This document shows, piece after piece, positions 56,503 through 64,000 of a stretch of 64,000 bases of DNA (positions are counted from its first letter, which is position 1; each line of letters starts with the position of its first letter). Location: NCBI RefSeq assembly GCF_022397915.1, contig NZ_JAKEUO010000001.1, positions 394,870 to 458,869 on the forward strand, read 5' to 3'. Source of the stretch: Vibrio sp. Isolate34. GTDB lineage: Bacteria > Pseudomonadota > Gammaproteobacteria > Enterobacterales > Vibrionaceae. The position numbers and the translations under genes were made by a program. Under the pieces are notes generated by a model. It was not told the DNA's origin and searched no databases. It saw only the letters and a list, made by a program, of their open reading frames with translations.

Positions 56503-57796
56503 TCCATGAGCCTCGCTTCCACTTCGCTTTCAAAGGAGCACTATGAGGATTGTATTCACCGGTATAATCTAAATTGATTGAACCCTGAATTGTCGATAGC
56601 CCTCCAGTGGAATCAAAAAACATCCCGCCTTTCGGGAAAAAAGAGGCAAATCCAATATAAACCGAATTGCTTTGTACTAAACCAGTGATAGGAATTGTAT
56701 CTGGGACTTTAGCCCACAAGTCACTCAACAAGTCGGTATCAACATCGGGAGAGTTAGGGGTATCGAATATACTCATATCATTTAGATGATAAAAAGATCC
56801 ATCAAATACGCTTGCGTTACCGTTCGCAACAATGCCGTCTTGAATCACCAGTGAGCGAGGTGTAACAACGCCAGGGATAGGCTCAACAACATTAATCGCA
56901 GGTGAATAAACGACGCAATCACCGATAACCCATACCTTATTCTCTCCACTTGAAAAGGCATCATTAATAGCTTTGCTACACTTATTTCCTTCGTACTCAC
57001 CCTTAACTAAATCTATATGCTTGGGCGGAGATACAGTCCGATCAATCAGGTCGACAACATGGTAATCAAGCTTAATTTGGTCAATATTCTCTGATGTTTT
57101 AGGGACTCCAAAGTAATTAGAGAACGTATCGATATCAGGATCGAACTTGAAGTCTGACTGAAAAGAGTTTGAAGGCAATGCCCCAACAGAATCGATCGTT
57201 GCGTCACTGCTAATATCAGTGGTTGGTTGACAAGACTCAAAGGTAGGAAAAGGTGGTGACTCTGGAGTAATGGTCTTTAAACGTCCCCCTCCCTTTTTCT
57301 TATAGATGACACTATCTAGAAATCGAACTGAGACACACTCGTTAATACCATCAACAGCGGTAAGAGCGATATCGGGATTAATATCGATGTTGTGATCTGA
57401 AATAAATTCTAAGCTCGAATTGGTTTGCATTACTCCTAGCCCCGAAGCATCTTCAAAGCTAATCTCTTTGTTCAGCGATAAAGACTCTGAACTCGACACC
57501 AATATATTCGGTGTGAGGGCTTCTGATTCCAACGTAACGACTTTCGATTGCTGACAATGATCCATTAAATCATTGGGAATAGCAGTCAGGTCATTTTCGG
57601 CGATGTAAGTGAATCCACACTCTAAGCCACCTTCCGATCGCCAGTGGGCTTTGCGACCTTCGACCTCGTTTTGAGCCACTTTGATCTGATGAAAAACACT
57701 GCGGTATGAACCTAATGTCACCACTAAAGCACCAATTAAAAGCACCGACGTAATCAACAAGGTCACCACACCACGCTGGTTTCTATATATCATCAT
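56492..57796 (-). CDS. PilX-like pilus tip protein
   Basis: A 434-residue protein with a prepilin-type leader MMIYRNQRG-VVTLLITSVLL. No Glu5 is present after the cleavage site, as in the PilX/GspK kind of minor pilin. The large C-terminal region (from about 60) is specific to this gene set; it is rich in Asp/Ser and has several cysteines. By position it is the PilX member of the cluster (VC0860-like in V. cholerae, from memory). Start ATG overlaps the pilW stop by four bases. Confidence 0.75.
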   Translation of the reverse strand: MMIYRNQRGVVTLLITSVLLIGALVVTLGSYRSVFHQIKVAQNEVEGRKAHWRSEGGLECGFTYIAENDLTAIPNDLMDHCQQSKVVTLESEALTPNILVSSSESLSLNKEISFEDASGLGVMQTNSSLEFISDHNIDINPDIALTAVDGINECVSVRFLDSVIYKKKGGGRLKTITPESPPFPTFESCQPTTDISSDATIDSVGALPSNSFQSDFKFDPDIDTFSNYFGVPKTSENIDQIKLDYHVVDLIDRTVSPPKHIDLVKGEYEGNKCSKAINDAFSSGENKVWVIGDCVVYSPAINVVEPIPGVVTPRSLVIQDGIVANGNASVFDGSFYHLNDMSIFDTPNSPDVDTDLLSDLWAKVPDTIPITGLVQSNSVYIGFASFFPKGGMFFDSTGGLSTIQGSINLDYTGEYNPHSAPLKAKWKRGSWNDF

Positions 57797-58425
57797 TGCC
57801 AGTTCCTTTGCTTAACGGAGACCGAAAGCGATTTGGAAACACCTGCGGTTGGAATTGACGCTGTAATGCTGATATCAGTGAGCGTGGTCTTGATAGAATT
57901 TTGCTCTAATGCCTGATAATTAATGTTGAATTCGTCCACTTCGATAAGGCTGTCATCGAACAATGAATAACACGATGTGACTTCATTGAATGAAAGAAGA
58001 TCATCTGAAACAAGCATGCCTTTTTCACATATTTGTAGCCGAGTCCCATTCTTACGGTAAACGATATGTCGATGATCTTTATCGCTATCCGACCCTTCTC
58101 GGAAATAAACAAAACCCACCGCAACACCGCCACTTACTTGAATGGTGTTACTCGCGCCAGATAACTTGATTGAGTAACCGTTTGAGCCATCGTAACCCGC
58201 TCGTTGGATATCCTCTTTCATCACCTGCATAGTGCTTGTTAGGTTTTGTAACAGCAATAATTCAATGCCTTTGTCTTTGGCAATTCTCTGCCCCGTAATA
58301 AACACACTGCCGATAATCGAAATCGCGAATACGCCAATTACAGACGCCACCATTAACTCAATTAATGATGTGCCTTGTTGTTTACTAGGCGCTACCACAA
58401 TCCGTTTAACACGCATCATAGCCAT
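57793..58425 (-). CDS. pilW: PilW-like minor pilin
   Basis: A 210-residue minor pilin (216 if GTG 58443 is used) with leader ...KQQG-TSLIELMVASVIGVFAIS, Glu5 present. The start is ambiguous: ATGs at 58425, 58419 and 58416 all keep the leader, and I take the first. The 5' end overlaps the fimT 3' end by about 20 bases, implying coupled translation. Cysteines ICEKGM and TSCYSLF may form a disulfide. Confidence 0.8.
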   Translation of the reverse strand: MAMMRVKRIVVAPSKQQGTSLIELMVASVIGVFAISIIGSVFITGQRIAKDKGIELLLLQNLTSTMQVMKEDIQRAGYDGSNGYSIKLSGASNTIQVSGGVAVGFVYFREGSDSDKDHRHIVYRKNGTRLQICEKGMLVSDDLLSFNEVTSCYSLFDDSLIEVDEFNINYQALEQNSIKTTLTDISITASIPTAGVSKSLSVSVKQRNWQ

Positions 58426-58912
58426 ACTGCGCACTCGACTCACCGCACACCTTAATTCGCCCTGGGGGGCTGGATAATTTAACCAACAGCCGGTCTGTGG
58501 ACGCTGTGTTTGGAGAAATATAAATCGTCCCTCTGGCTGGCCGTCCTCTCACACTCTCAAAGCTAATTCTTGCGCCTGTATAGTTATGAGAAAACGAGAC
58601 ATCTCGAAACGGTTGACCCGATAGCATCACCAGCGTTTCGCCAGAGAGATCTTCGGTCGGTTTCAGTAACAAACTCCACTCCCCTGTAGATTGCTCTTCA
58701 TTTTTATCCATGGAGAAATGAACCCAAAGATCTTGATTCCTTTTCACCGATTCAGACTTAGCTTGAATTAAAAAACCATTCAACTCACCAGCGAGTCGCT
58801 GCATCTTGACGGTTTGAGTCACCGAACTAAAACTCGGGGCAGCCGTCGCTATCAGTATCGACAAAACCGATACCGTTATTAACAGCTCTAATAAAGTAAA
58901 CCCGCGAGTCAT
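58406..58912 (-). CDS. fimT: FimT/GspH-family minor pilin
   Basis: A 168-residue protein beginning MTRG-FTLLELLITVSVLSI, a very short class III leader with Glu5. The body matches GspH/FimT pseudopilins and ends ...RIKVCGESSAQYGYDAC, with two cysteines. In V. cholerae and P. aeruginosa such proteins take part in pilus-dependent DNA uptake. It is the first gene of fimT-pilW-pilX-pilV and divergent from pilE (102 bp apart). Confidence 0.88.
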   Translation of the reverse strand: MTRGFTLLELLITVSVLSILIATAAPSFSSVTQTVKMQRLAGELNGFLIQAKSESVKRNQDLWVHFSMDKNEEQSTGEWSLLLKPTEDLSGETLVMLSGQPFRDVSFSHNYTGARISFESVRGRPARGTIYISPNTASTDRLLVKLSSPPGRIKVCGESSAQYGYDAC

Positions 58913-59014
58913 TTCCCAAATTCCTATGTAATCTGATGCGTAACCGTATTTAATCTTGCGCCGATGCTACCACCAGAGAAAAATAGACAGAGTTATGAAA
59001 GGAAACTACTCGCG

Positions 59015-59446
59015 ATGATTCGAAGAAATATATGCAACAACAACAACTTAAGCATTAAAGGGATGACATTGATCGAATTATTGATCGCTGTCGCCATCGT
59101 GGGGATACTCAGCGCTATTGCCTATCCAAGTTATACAAACCATGTAATCAAGGCGCATCGGGTCACGGCGATGGCTGACATGACAAAGATACAATTGGAG
59201 ATAGAAACGCTGTACACGGGAAACTACGCGTCGGCAGCGGAGAGTGTTATTTCTGGAGGGACATGTTTGTTTTGCGATACGGATACCAGTCGCTACACGT
59301 TAGCAGTTTCGGCCAGCGCCACCGCCTATTCAATTCAGGCTGAACCACTTTCAACACAAACAAAAGATGATTGCTTAGATTCGACGACCGATATTTTGGA
59401 GTTGCACCACTCAGGTATCTCAAAACCAGAAGCGTGTTGGAAGTAA
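59015..59446 (+). CDS. PilE-like type IV pilin
   Basis: A 143-residue pilin-like protein with leader MIRRNICNNNNLSIKG, cleaved before MTLIELLIAVAIVGILSAIA (Glu5 present). Its C-terminus holds cysteines (GGTCLFCDTD, DDCLDS, EACWK). I start at ATG 59015 with AAAGGA 11 bases upstream; the frame opens at 58964. It is divergent from the fimT operon and convergent with dnaJ. In V. cholerae the same neighbourhood (VC0857) holds a PilE-like minor pilin. It is not necessarily the main fibre subunit. Confidence 0.85.
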   Translation: MIRRNICNNNNLSIKGMTLIELLIAVAIVGILSAIAYPSYTNHVIKAHRVTAMADMTKIQLEIETLYTGNYASAAESVISGGTCLFCDTDTSRYTLAVSASATAYSIQAEPLSTQTKDDCLDSTTDILELHHSGISKPEACWK

Positions 59447-59534
59447 CAAGGCAACCAATAAAGTGCTCTAGAATTTATCTGAGGAGTCTCGACTCTTTCT
59501 TCTCTGAGCTTATTTCCTCTAACCTACAGACACA

Positions 59535-59563
59535 AAAAAGCCTGCTACACGTGCAGGCTTTTC
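59535..59563. terminator. Terminator between pilE-like gene and dnaJ
   Basis: The stem AAGCCTGC / GCAGGCTT with an A tract on the left and T tract on the right works on both strands for the convergent genes. Confidence 0.88.
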
Positions 59564-59580
59564 TACTGTTATCAAAAACT

Positions 59581-59627
59581 TTAAGTATCAATAATTTAAA
59601 GCATCAATAACTTAAGGTATCAACAAC
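59581..59627. repeat. Three imperfect tandem copies of a 15-16 bp AT-rich unit
   Basis: TTAAGTATCAATAAT, TTAAAGCATCAATAAC and TTAAGGTATCAACAAC follow one another directly, 20 bp before the dnaJ 3' end. No function is evident. Confidence 0.75.
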
Positions 59628-59647
59628 CTAAGTTGCTAAGTAAGGGA

Positions 59648-60796
59648 TTACTTAGTTAGGTCATCAAAGAAATTTTTAACGCCGCTGAAGAAACCTTCAG
59701 ACTTTGGCTTATGCTTGCTTGCCGCTTCGCCACCACATGTCTCTTCAAATTCACGCAGTAGTTCTTTCTGACGAGAGCTTAGCTTAACTGGTGTTTCTAC
59801 CACTAACTTAACGATTAGGTCACCCACACCGCCACCACGAACACCTTTCACGCCTTTGCCACGCATACGGAACATACGGCCCGTTTGTGTTTCTTCTGGC
59901 ACTTTAAGGTTTACACGACCATCCAGTGTAGGAACTTCAACTTCACCGCCTAGAGCAGCCATAGAGAAGCTTACTGGAACTTCGCAGTATAGGTTGTTGC
60001 CGTCACGCTCAAAGATGTTGTGCTCTTTTACGTGTACTTGTACGTAAAGGTCGCCAGCTGGAGCGCCTTGCTCTCCCGCTTCACCTTCGCCAGATAAACG
60101 AATACGATCGCCAGTATCAACACCAGCAGGGATCTTAACGTTAAGCGTTTTTGTCTTCTGTTTACGGCCTTGGCCGTGACAAGAGTTACATGGGTCTTTG
60201 ATGATCTTGCCTTTACCATTACAAGTAGGACAAGTCTGTTGAACCGCGAAGAAACCTTGACGCATTTGTACTTGGCCATGTCCATGACAAGTGCCACATG
60301 TCTGTGCAGAAGAACCCGCTTTCGCGCCGCTACCGTCACAGGTATCACACTCAACAAGTGTTGGAACTTCTATTTCTTTAGAAACACCACGAACCGCTTC
60401 TTCTAGAGAAAGCTCCATGTTGTAACGTAAATCAGAACCACGTTGTGCACGCGCTTGACCGCCACCACGACGACCGCCGCCGAAGATGTCGCCAAATACG
60501 TCACCGAAGATATCGCCAAAGTCACCTTGGCCACCGCCGCCGAAGCCGCCGCCACCACCCATGCCGCCTTGTTCAAAAGCTGCGTGGCCGTATTGGTCAT
60601 AAGCTGCTTTCTTTTGAGGATCGGTTAGGATCTCGTACGCTACTTTTACTTCTTTAAACTTTTCGGGAGCGTCAGCGTCACCTTGGTTACGGTCCGGGTG
60701 GAATTTCATCGCTAAGCGTTTGTACGCTTTTTTAATATCGCGCTCTGATGCATCGCGGCTTACGCCTAATACTTCGTAAAAATCACGTTTTGACAT
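59648..60796 (-). CDS. dnaJ: Chaperone DnaJ (Hsp40)
   Basis: A 382-residue type I DnaJ. It has a J-domain (1-70, with HPD near 33-35), a Gly/Phe-rich linker (75-125), a zinc domain with four CxxCxGxG repeats ([32 protein letters not shown]) and a C-terminal substrate and dimerisation domain. It delivers clients to DnaK and stimulates its ATPase. It is downstream of dnaK on the same strand, but 306 bp separate them, with inverted repeats in the gap. Confidence 0.98.
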   Translation of the reverse strand: MSKRDFYEVLGVSRDASERDIKKAYKRLAMKFHPDRNQGDADAPEKFKEVKVAYEILTDPQKKAAYDQYGHAAFEQGGMGGGGGFGGGGQGDFGDIFGDVFGDIFGGGRRGGGQARAQRGSDLRYNMELSLEEAVRGVSKEIEVPTLVECDTCDGSGAKAGSSAQTCGTCHGHGQVQMRQGFFAVQQTCPTCNGKGKIIKDPCNSCHGQGRKQKTKTLNVKIPAGVDTGDRIRLSGEGEAGEQGAPAGDLYVQVHVKEHNIFERDGNNLYCEVPVSFSMAALGGEVEVPTLDGRVNLKVPEETQTGRMFRMRGKGVKGVRGGGVGDLIVKLVVETPVKLSSRQKELLREFEETCGGEAASKHKPKSEGFFSGVKNFFDDLTK

Positions 60797-60853
60797 GTTC
60801 TAGGTCACCAAAATAATTGCTACTACCGAATGATCACTTCAGTAGTCTGTGTA

Positions 60854-60912
60854 TCAATCTAGATAAAAGTTCTGACGGCTGAAACACCGAATAAAGCTAT
60901 TATCTAGATCGA
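60854..60912. repeat. Long-armed inverted repeat in the dnaK-dnaJ gap
   Basis: TCAATCTAGATAA (60854-60866) and TTATCTAGATCGA (60900-60912) are complementary at 12 of 13 positions, with a 33-nt spacer. In a dnaK-dnaJ transcript it would form a hairpin 58 bases upstream of the dnaJ ATG. Confidence 0.65.
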
Positions 60913-60930
60913 CAAGTCTAAATACAAATT

Positions 60931-60962
60931 TACGGGCGTGAGAGTTACCTCTGACGCCCGTA
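60931..60962. terminator. GC-rich hairpin in the dnaK-dnaJ gap
   Basis: TACGGGCGT...ACGCCCGTA (9-bp stem) with an inner AGAG/CTCT stem. On the minus strand AAATTTG follows, so it is at most a weak terminator; partial termination after dnaK or protection of mRNA ends would both fit. Confidence 0.6.
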
Positions 60963-61102
60963 TATTTAGAAATCGAAAAACGACTTTTTCTAAGCTAAAA
61001 CACGTTAGTTCAAGGAGAAGGCACGGACTTTCTTAACCAACCAAAAGGCAAGTGTAAGTGAGTACCTTCGACGCAGAAATCACGTGTTATAGCGACGAAA
61101 AA

Positions 61103-63016
61103 TTATTTTTTGTCGTCTTTAACTTCTTCAAACTCAGCGTCAACAACGTCGTCGTCTTGCTTAGGTTGCTCACCCGCTTCAGCGCCAGCTTGCTGTGCTT
61201 GAGCTTGTTGTTGAGCAATTTCCATTAGCTTCTGAGCTGCTTGCATAAGTTCTTGAACTTTAGCGTCGATAGCTTCTTTGTCGTTACCAGACTTAACTTC
61301 TTCTAGTGCCGTGATAGCCGCTTCGATCTTCTCTTTCTCTTCTGCAGGTAGAGCTTCACCAGCTTCTTCTACTTGCTTACGAGTACCGTGAATCATTTGG
61401 TCAGCTTGGTTACGTGCAGTTACTAGCTCTTCGAACTTTTTGTCCGCTTCTTTGTTAGCTTCTGCTTCTTGTACCATTGCTTCGATCTCTTCCTCAGACA
61501 GGCCGCCTGATGCTTGGATAGTGATCTTCTGCTCTTTACCCGTCGCTTTATCTTTCGCAGATACGTTCAGGATACCATCAGCATCTAGGTCGAATGTTAC
61601 TTCGATTTGTGGCATGCCACGTGGTGCTGGTTGGATACCTTCTAGGTTGAACTGACCAAGAGACTTGTTGTAAGTCGCTTGCTTACGCTCACCTTGAAGA
61701 ACGTGGATAGTTACTGCGTTTTGGTTGTCTTCAGCTGTAGAGAACACTTGATCCGCTTTAGTAGGGATAGTTGTGTTTTTCTCGATAAGCTTAGTCATCA
61801 CGCCGCCCATCGTTTCGATACCGAAAGATAGAGGAGTAACATCTAGTAGTAGAACGTCTTTAACGTCACCAGCTAGTACACCACCTTGAACAGCAGCACC
61901 CATTGCAACAGCTTCGTCAGGGTTCACGTCTTTACGTGGCTCTTTACCGAAGAATTCAGTTACTTTAGCTTGAACCATAGGCATACGAGTCTGACCACCA
62001 ACTAGGATAACGTCAGTGATTTCACCTACAGATAGGTCAGCATCTGCTAGAGCTACTTTTAGTGGCTCAAGAGAACGTTGAACTAGGTCTTCAACTAGAG
62101 ACTCAAGCTTCGCACGAGTCACTTTGATGTTCATGTGCTTAGGACCCGTCGCATCAGCCGTAACGTAAGGTAGGTTTACGTCAGTTTGAGTAGTAGAAGA
62201 AAGCTCGATTTTCGCTTTTTCTGCTGCTTCTTTCACACGCTGCATTGCTAGTGGATCAGTTTTAAGGTCGATACCTTGCTCTTTCTTGAACTCATCTACT
62301 AGGTAGTTGATCATGCGGTTATCGAAATCTTCACCACCAAGGTGAGTGTCACCGTTAGTTGAAAGAACTTCGAAAGTTTTCTCGCCTTCTACTTCATCGA
62401 TTTCGATGATAGAGATATCGAATGTACCACCACCAAGGTCGTATACAGCGATAGTGCGATCACCACCTTGCTTGTCTAGACCGTAAGCTAGAGCAGCAGC
62501 AGTTGGTTCGTTGATGATACGTTTAACATCTAGACCAGCGATACGGCCAGCATCTTTAGTTGCTTGACGTTGAGCATCGTTAAAGTAAGCAGGAACAGTT
62601 ACTACTGCGCCAGTTACTTCTTCGCCTAGGAAGTCTTCAGCTGTTTTCTTCATCTTTTTAAGAACTTCAGCAGATACTTGAGGAGCAGCCATTTTTTGGC
62701 CTTGCGCTTCAACCCATGCATCACCGTTGTCAGCCTTAATGATGTTGAAAGGCATGATTTCGATATCGCGTTGAACTTCTTCATCTTCAAAACGACGACC
62801 GATTAGACGCTTGATAGCGAATAGTGTGTTTTGAGGGTTAGTAACAGCTTGACGTTTCGCAGGTTGACCAACTAGCGTTTCGCCTTCTGTGTATGCGATT
62901 ACTGATGCAGTTGTGCGTTCGCCTTCAGCATTTTCAATTACGCGTGGTTTGTCGCCGTCAAGAACAGCAACACAAGAGTTAGTAGTACCTAAATCAATAC
63001 CAATGATTTTACCCAT
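61103..63016 (-). CDS. dnaK: Chaperone DnaK (Hsp70)
   Basis: A 637-residue Hsp70. The nucleotide-binding domain starts [20 protein letters not shown], with [14 protein letters not shown] and [10 protein letters not shown] further on. The linker DVLLLDVTP lies near 389 and the substrate-binding domain and lid follow. The C-terminus is the usual disordered tail ending [11 protein letters not shown]-driven folding and rescue of proteins under heat stress. A sigma-32 promoter lies upstream. Confidence 0.98.
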   Translation of the reverse strand: MGKIIGIDLGTTNSCVAVLDGDKPRVIENAEGERTTASVIAYTEGETLVGQPAKRQAVTNPQNTLFAIKRLIGRRFEDEEVQRDIEIMPFNIIKADNGDAWVEAQGQKMAAPQVSAEVLKKMKKTAEDFLGEEVTGAVVTVPAYFNDAQRQATKDAGRIAGLDVKRIINEPTAAALAYGLDKQGGDRTIAVYDLGGGTFDISIIEIDEVEGEKTFEVLSTNGDTHLGGEDFDNRMINYLVDEFKKEQGIDLKTDPLAMQRVKEAAEKAKIELSSTTQTDVNLPYVTADATGPKHMNIKVTRAKLESLVEDLVQRSLEPLKVALADADLSVGEITDVILVGGQTRMPMVQAKVTEFFGKEPRKDVNPDEAVAMGAAVQGGVLAGDVKDVLLLDVTPLSFGIETMGGVMTKLIEKNTTIPTKADQVFSTAEDNQNAVTIHVLQGERKQATYNKSLGQFNLEGIQPAPRGMPQIEVTFDLDADGILNVSAKDKATGKEQKITIQASGGLSEEEIEAMVQEAEANKEADKKFEELVTARNQADQMIHGTRKQVEEAGEALPAEEKEKIEAAITALEEVKSGNDKEAIDAKVQELMQAAQKLMEIAQQQAQAQQAGAEAGEQPKQDDDVVDAEFEEVKDDKK

Positions 63017-63057
63017 CAGGCCATCTCCGAAATATTTTCTATTAAGTTTTTGCTATA

Positions 63058-63071
63058 CCCACATATGTGGG
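63058..63071. repeat. Palindrome in the dnaK leader
   Basis: CCCACATATGTGGG is a perfect 14-bp palindrome 42 bp upstream of the dnaK ATG, downstream of the predicted heat-shock promoter. In RNA it could form a 5-bp hairpin with an ATAT loop. Operator and mRNA element are both possible. Confidence 0.6.
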
Positions 63072-63143
63072 GGTGGTAATCAGGGAATCAACCCTAATAC
63101 ACAAAATTAAAGTGCAAATGTAATTTGCTTTCGTATGCACCAT

Positions 63144-63171
63144 AGATAAGGGCTGCAAACTGGTTTTCAAG
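63144..63171 (-). promoter_or_regulatory. Sigma-32 heat-shock promoter of dnaK
   Basis: On the minus strand CTTGAAA (63165-63171) is a perfect RpoH -35, followed after 13 bp by CCTTATCT (63144-63151), 6 of 8 matches to CCCCATNT. The predicted leader is about 120 nt. Confidence 0.82.
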
Positions 63172-63319
63172 GGAATAAGTGAAAAAAATCTATTTTTTCG
63201 CGCATCTTTTTACATAAATATAAAAAGTGGCCTCTCCCTTCCCCCTTATAGCTCGAAAGTAGAGATATTCACGTATTTGCTATGCAAAGGAAATACCCGC
63301 CTTATTCTCTTTCACATAA

Positions 63320-63348
63320 AAAAAGACCTTCACTTGGAAGGTCTTTTT
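63320..63348. terminator. Terminator of the alginate lyase gene
   Basis: AAAAAGACCTTC / GAAGGTCTTTTT with loop ACTTG, strong on both strands. It lies 55 bp past the lyase stop. Confidence 0.9.
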
Positions 63349-63402
63349 AAAATAGATGTTAATCGACATAGGTATCAGCCAACATCGATATCACTCGAAT
63401 AA

Positions 63403-64000
63403 TTATTGATTGAGCACTAATTGGTAGAAGCTTGCTTGAGTGTAGTCACCCGCTTCCATACCTCGCCATTCACAAGCAGAGCTCGACTTTTTCGTGTTGC
63501 ACTGGTTGTAAGCACCCGCTTTGAAGTACATCCAATCTTGACCGTAGCCAAGGTCGATGTCGTGCCCCTGATATTTACCCTTTGCCAAATCAACATCATA
63601 CGTCTTCACGACTGGGTCAGATGAATTTGGATTCTTAGTAAAGGTTAAGTGCATGATGTTATCTTTGATATTCACATCGTATGAGAACACTTCACCTAGC
63701 TTAATACCATCAACTGGGTCAGAACTGCCCTTCTTCAAATTGTATTGACCAAACACATCATGACGAATGTCTTTACGAAGTTTCTTACCGTTTTTGTCCT
63801 TCGCATCTTGCAGCTCTGGAGATGGGTTTAATTCATAGTTCCACGTTAATGAACCGTGCTCATGCTCTGGCAACTTGCGGTAAACAATTTTCAGAGGCTC
63901 GTTATCCGAACCATGGATTTGCCCGATAACCACAGAAAATGCACCTGTCTTGTTATAGTTACCGCTAGTACTGACTTGGTCGACAGAAAGCGTTGCCGTC
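63403..64000 (-). CDS. Polysaccharide lyase family 7 alginate lyase, C-terminal part (runs off the window edge)
   Basis: The minus-strand frame is open from the window edge to a stop at 63403 and gives about 199 codons of a PL7 lyase. Family motifs are VVIGQIHGSD (QIH, catalytic His and Gln) and YFKAGAYNQCN (YFKAGxYNQ) near the end. LSVDQVSTSG precedes QIH. PL7 enzymes cleave alginate by beta-elimination; QIH types usually prefer polyguluronate or mixed blocks (QVH types polyG/MG), so substrate is uncertain. The first catalytic motif (RTELR type) and any signal peptide are outside the window. Two cysteines (NQCN, SACEWRG) may bond. Confidence 0.88.
   Translation of the reverse strand, partial: TATLSVDQVSTSGNYNKTGAFSVVIGQIHGSDNEPLKIVYRKLPEHEHGSLTWNYELNPSPELQDAKDKNGKKLRKDIRHDVFGQYNLKKGSSDPVDGIKLGEVFSYDVNIKDNIMHLTFTKNPNSSDPVVKTYDVDLAKGKYQGHDIDLGYGQDWMYFKAGAYNQCNTKKSSSACEWRGMEAGDYTQASFYQLVLNQ

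Overview
The window is chromosomal DNA from a marine gammaproteobacterium of the genus Vibrio, and the Splendidus clade is my best guess. The evidence is a complete nqrABCDEF sodium-pump operon with apbE and nqrM, an OmpK porin, a recC-recB-recD order without ptrA, a VC0857-0861-like minor pilin cluster next to dnaJ/dnaK, and a PL7 alginate lyase. No tRNA, rRNA, insertion sequence, prophage or CRISPR array was seen. Almost everything is core genome, so the unusual material is mostly between or beside the core genes.

Layout. 0-5 kb: the start of a GreA/GreB-like gene, a RecQ-type helicase, LexA-controlled dinB, and a REC-REC-GGDEF diguanylate cyclase. 5-12 kb (minus strand): nqrABCDEF-apbE-nqrM, coding for the Na+-translocating NADH:quinone oxidoreductase, its flavin-attachment enzyme and its iron-maturation factor. 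12-19.5 kb: bolA, rlmG, yajG, a periplasmic cyclophilin, ampG, a truncated DUF4397 gene, ompK and a ketopantoate reductase. 19.5-24 kb: csdA, a 14-copy heptamer repeat, csdE, tcdA, mltA and a DUF2850-like membrane protein. 24-36 kb: argA behind a probable ArgR operator pair, then recD, recB, a 53-codon unannotated gene and recC. 36-41.4 kb: a TDT-family transporter divergent from a LysR regulator, SOS-controlled yebG, a fluoride (crcB-type) riboswitch leading a NifU-like/GGGtGRT gene pair, and a MarC protein. 41.4-52.4 kb: a 5'-nucleotidase lipoprotein, dapD with a possible leader-peptide attenuator, an AT-rich VirK/YbjX gene, purL behind a PurR box, mltF, and a 43-codon basic small protein. 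52.4-64 kb: tadA, a decayed CNNM/CorC-type gene, an AbgT transporter, fimT-pilW-pilX-pilV divergent from pilE, dnaJ, dnaK with a sigma-32 promoter, and the 3' part of a PL7 alginate lyase.

Working together. The nqr genes with apbE and nqrM make one respiratory complex plus its assembly factors. CsdA, CsdE and TcdA form the cysteine-sulfinate desulfinase/ct6A tRNA-modification set. RecBCD repairs double-strand breaks, and dinB and yebG each carry a LexA-type box. MltA, MltF and AmpG act in peptidoglycan turnover and recycling. The minor pilins probably prime a type IV pilus. The most interesting locus is the fluoride riboswitch at about 38.5 kb: the genes it appears to control are not fluoride exporters but an Fe-S scaffold-like protein and a GGGtGRT protein whose function is, as far as I know, unassigned.
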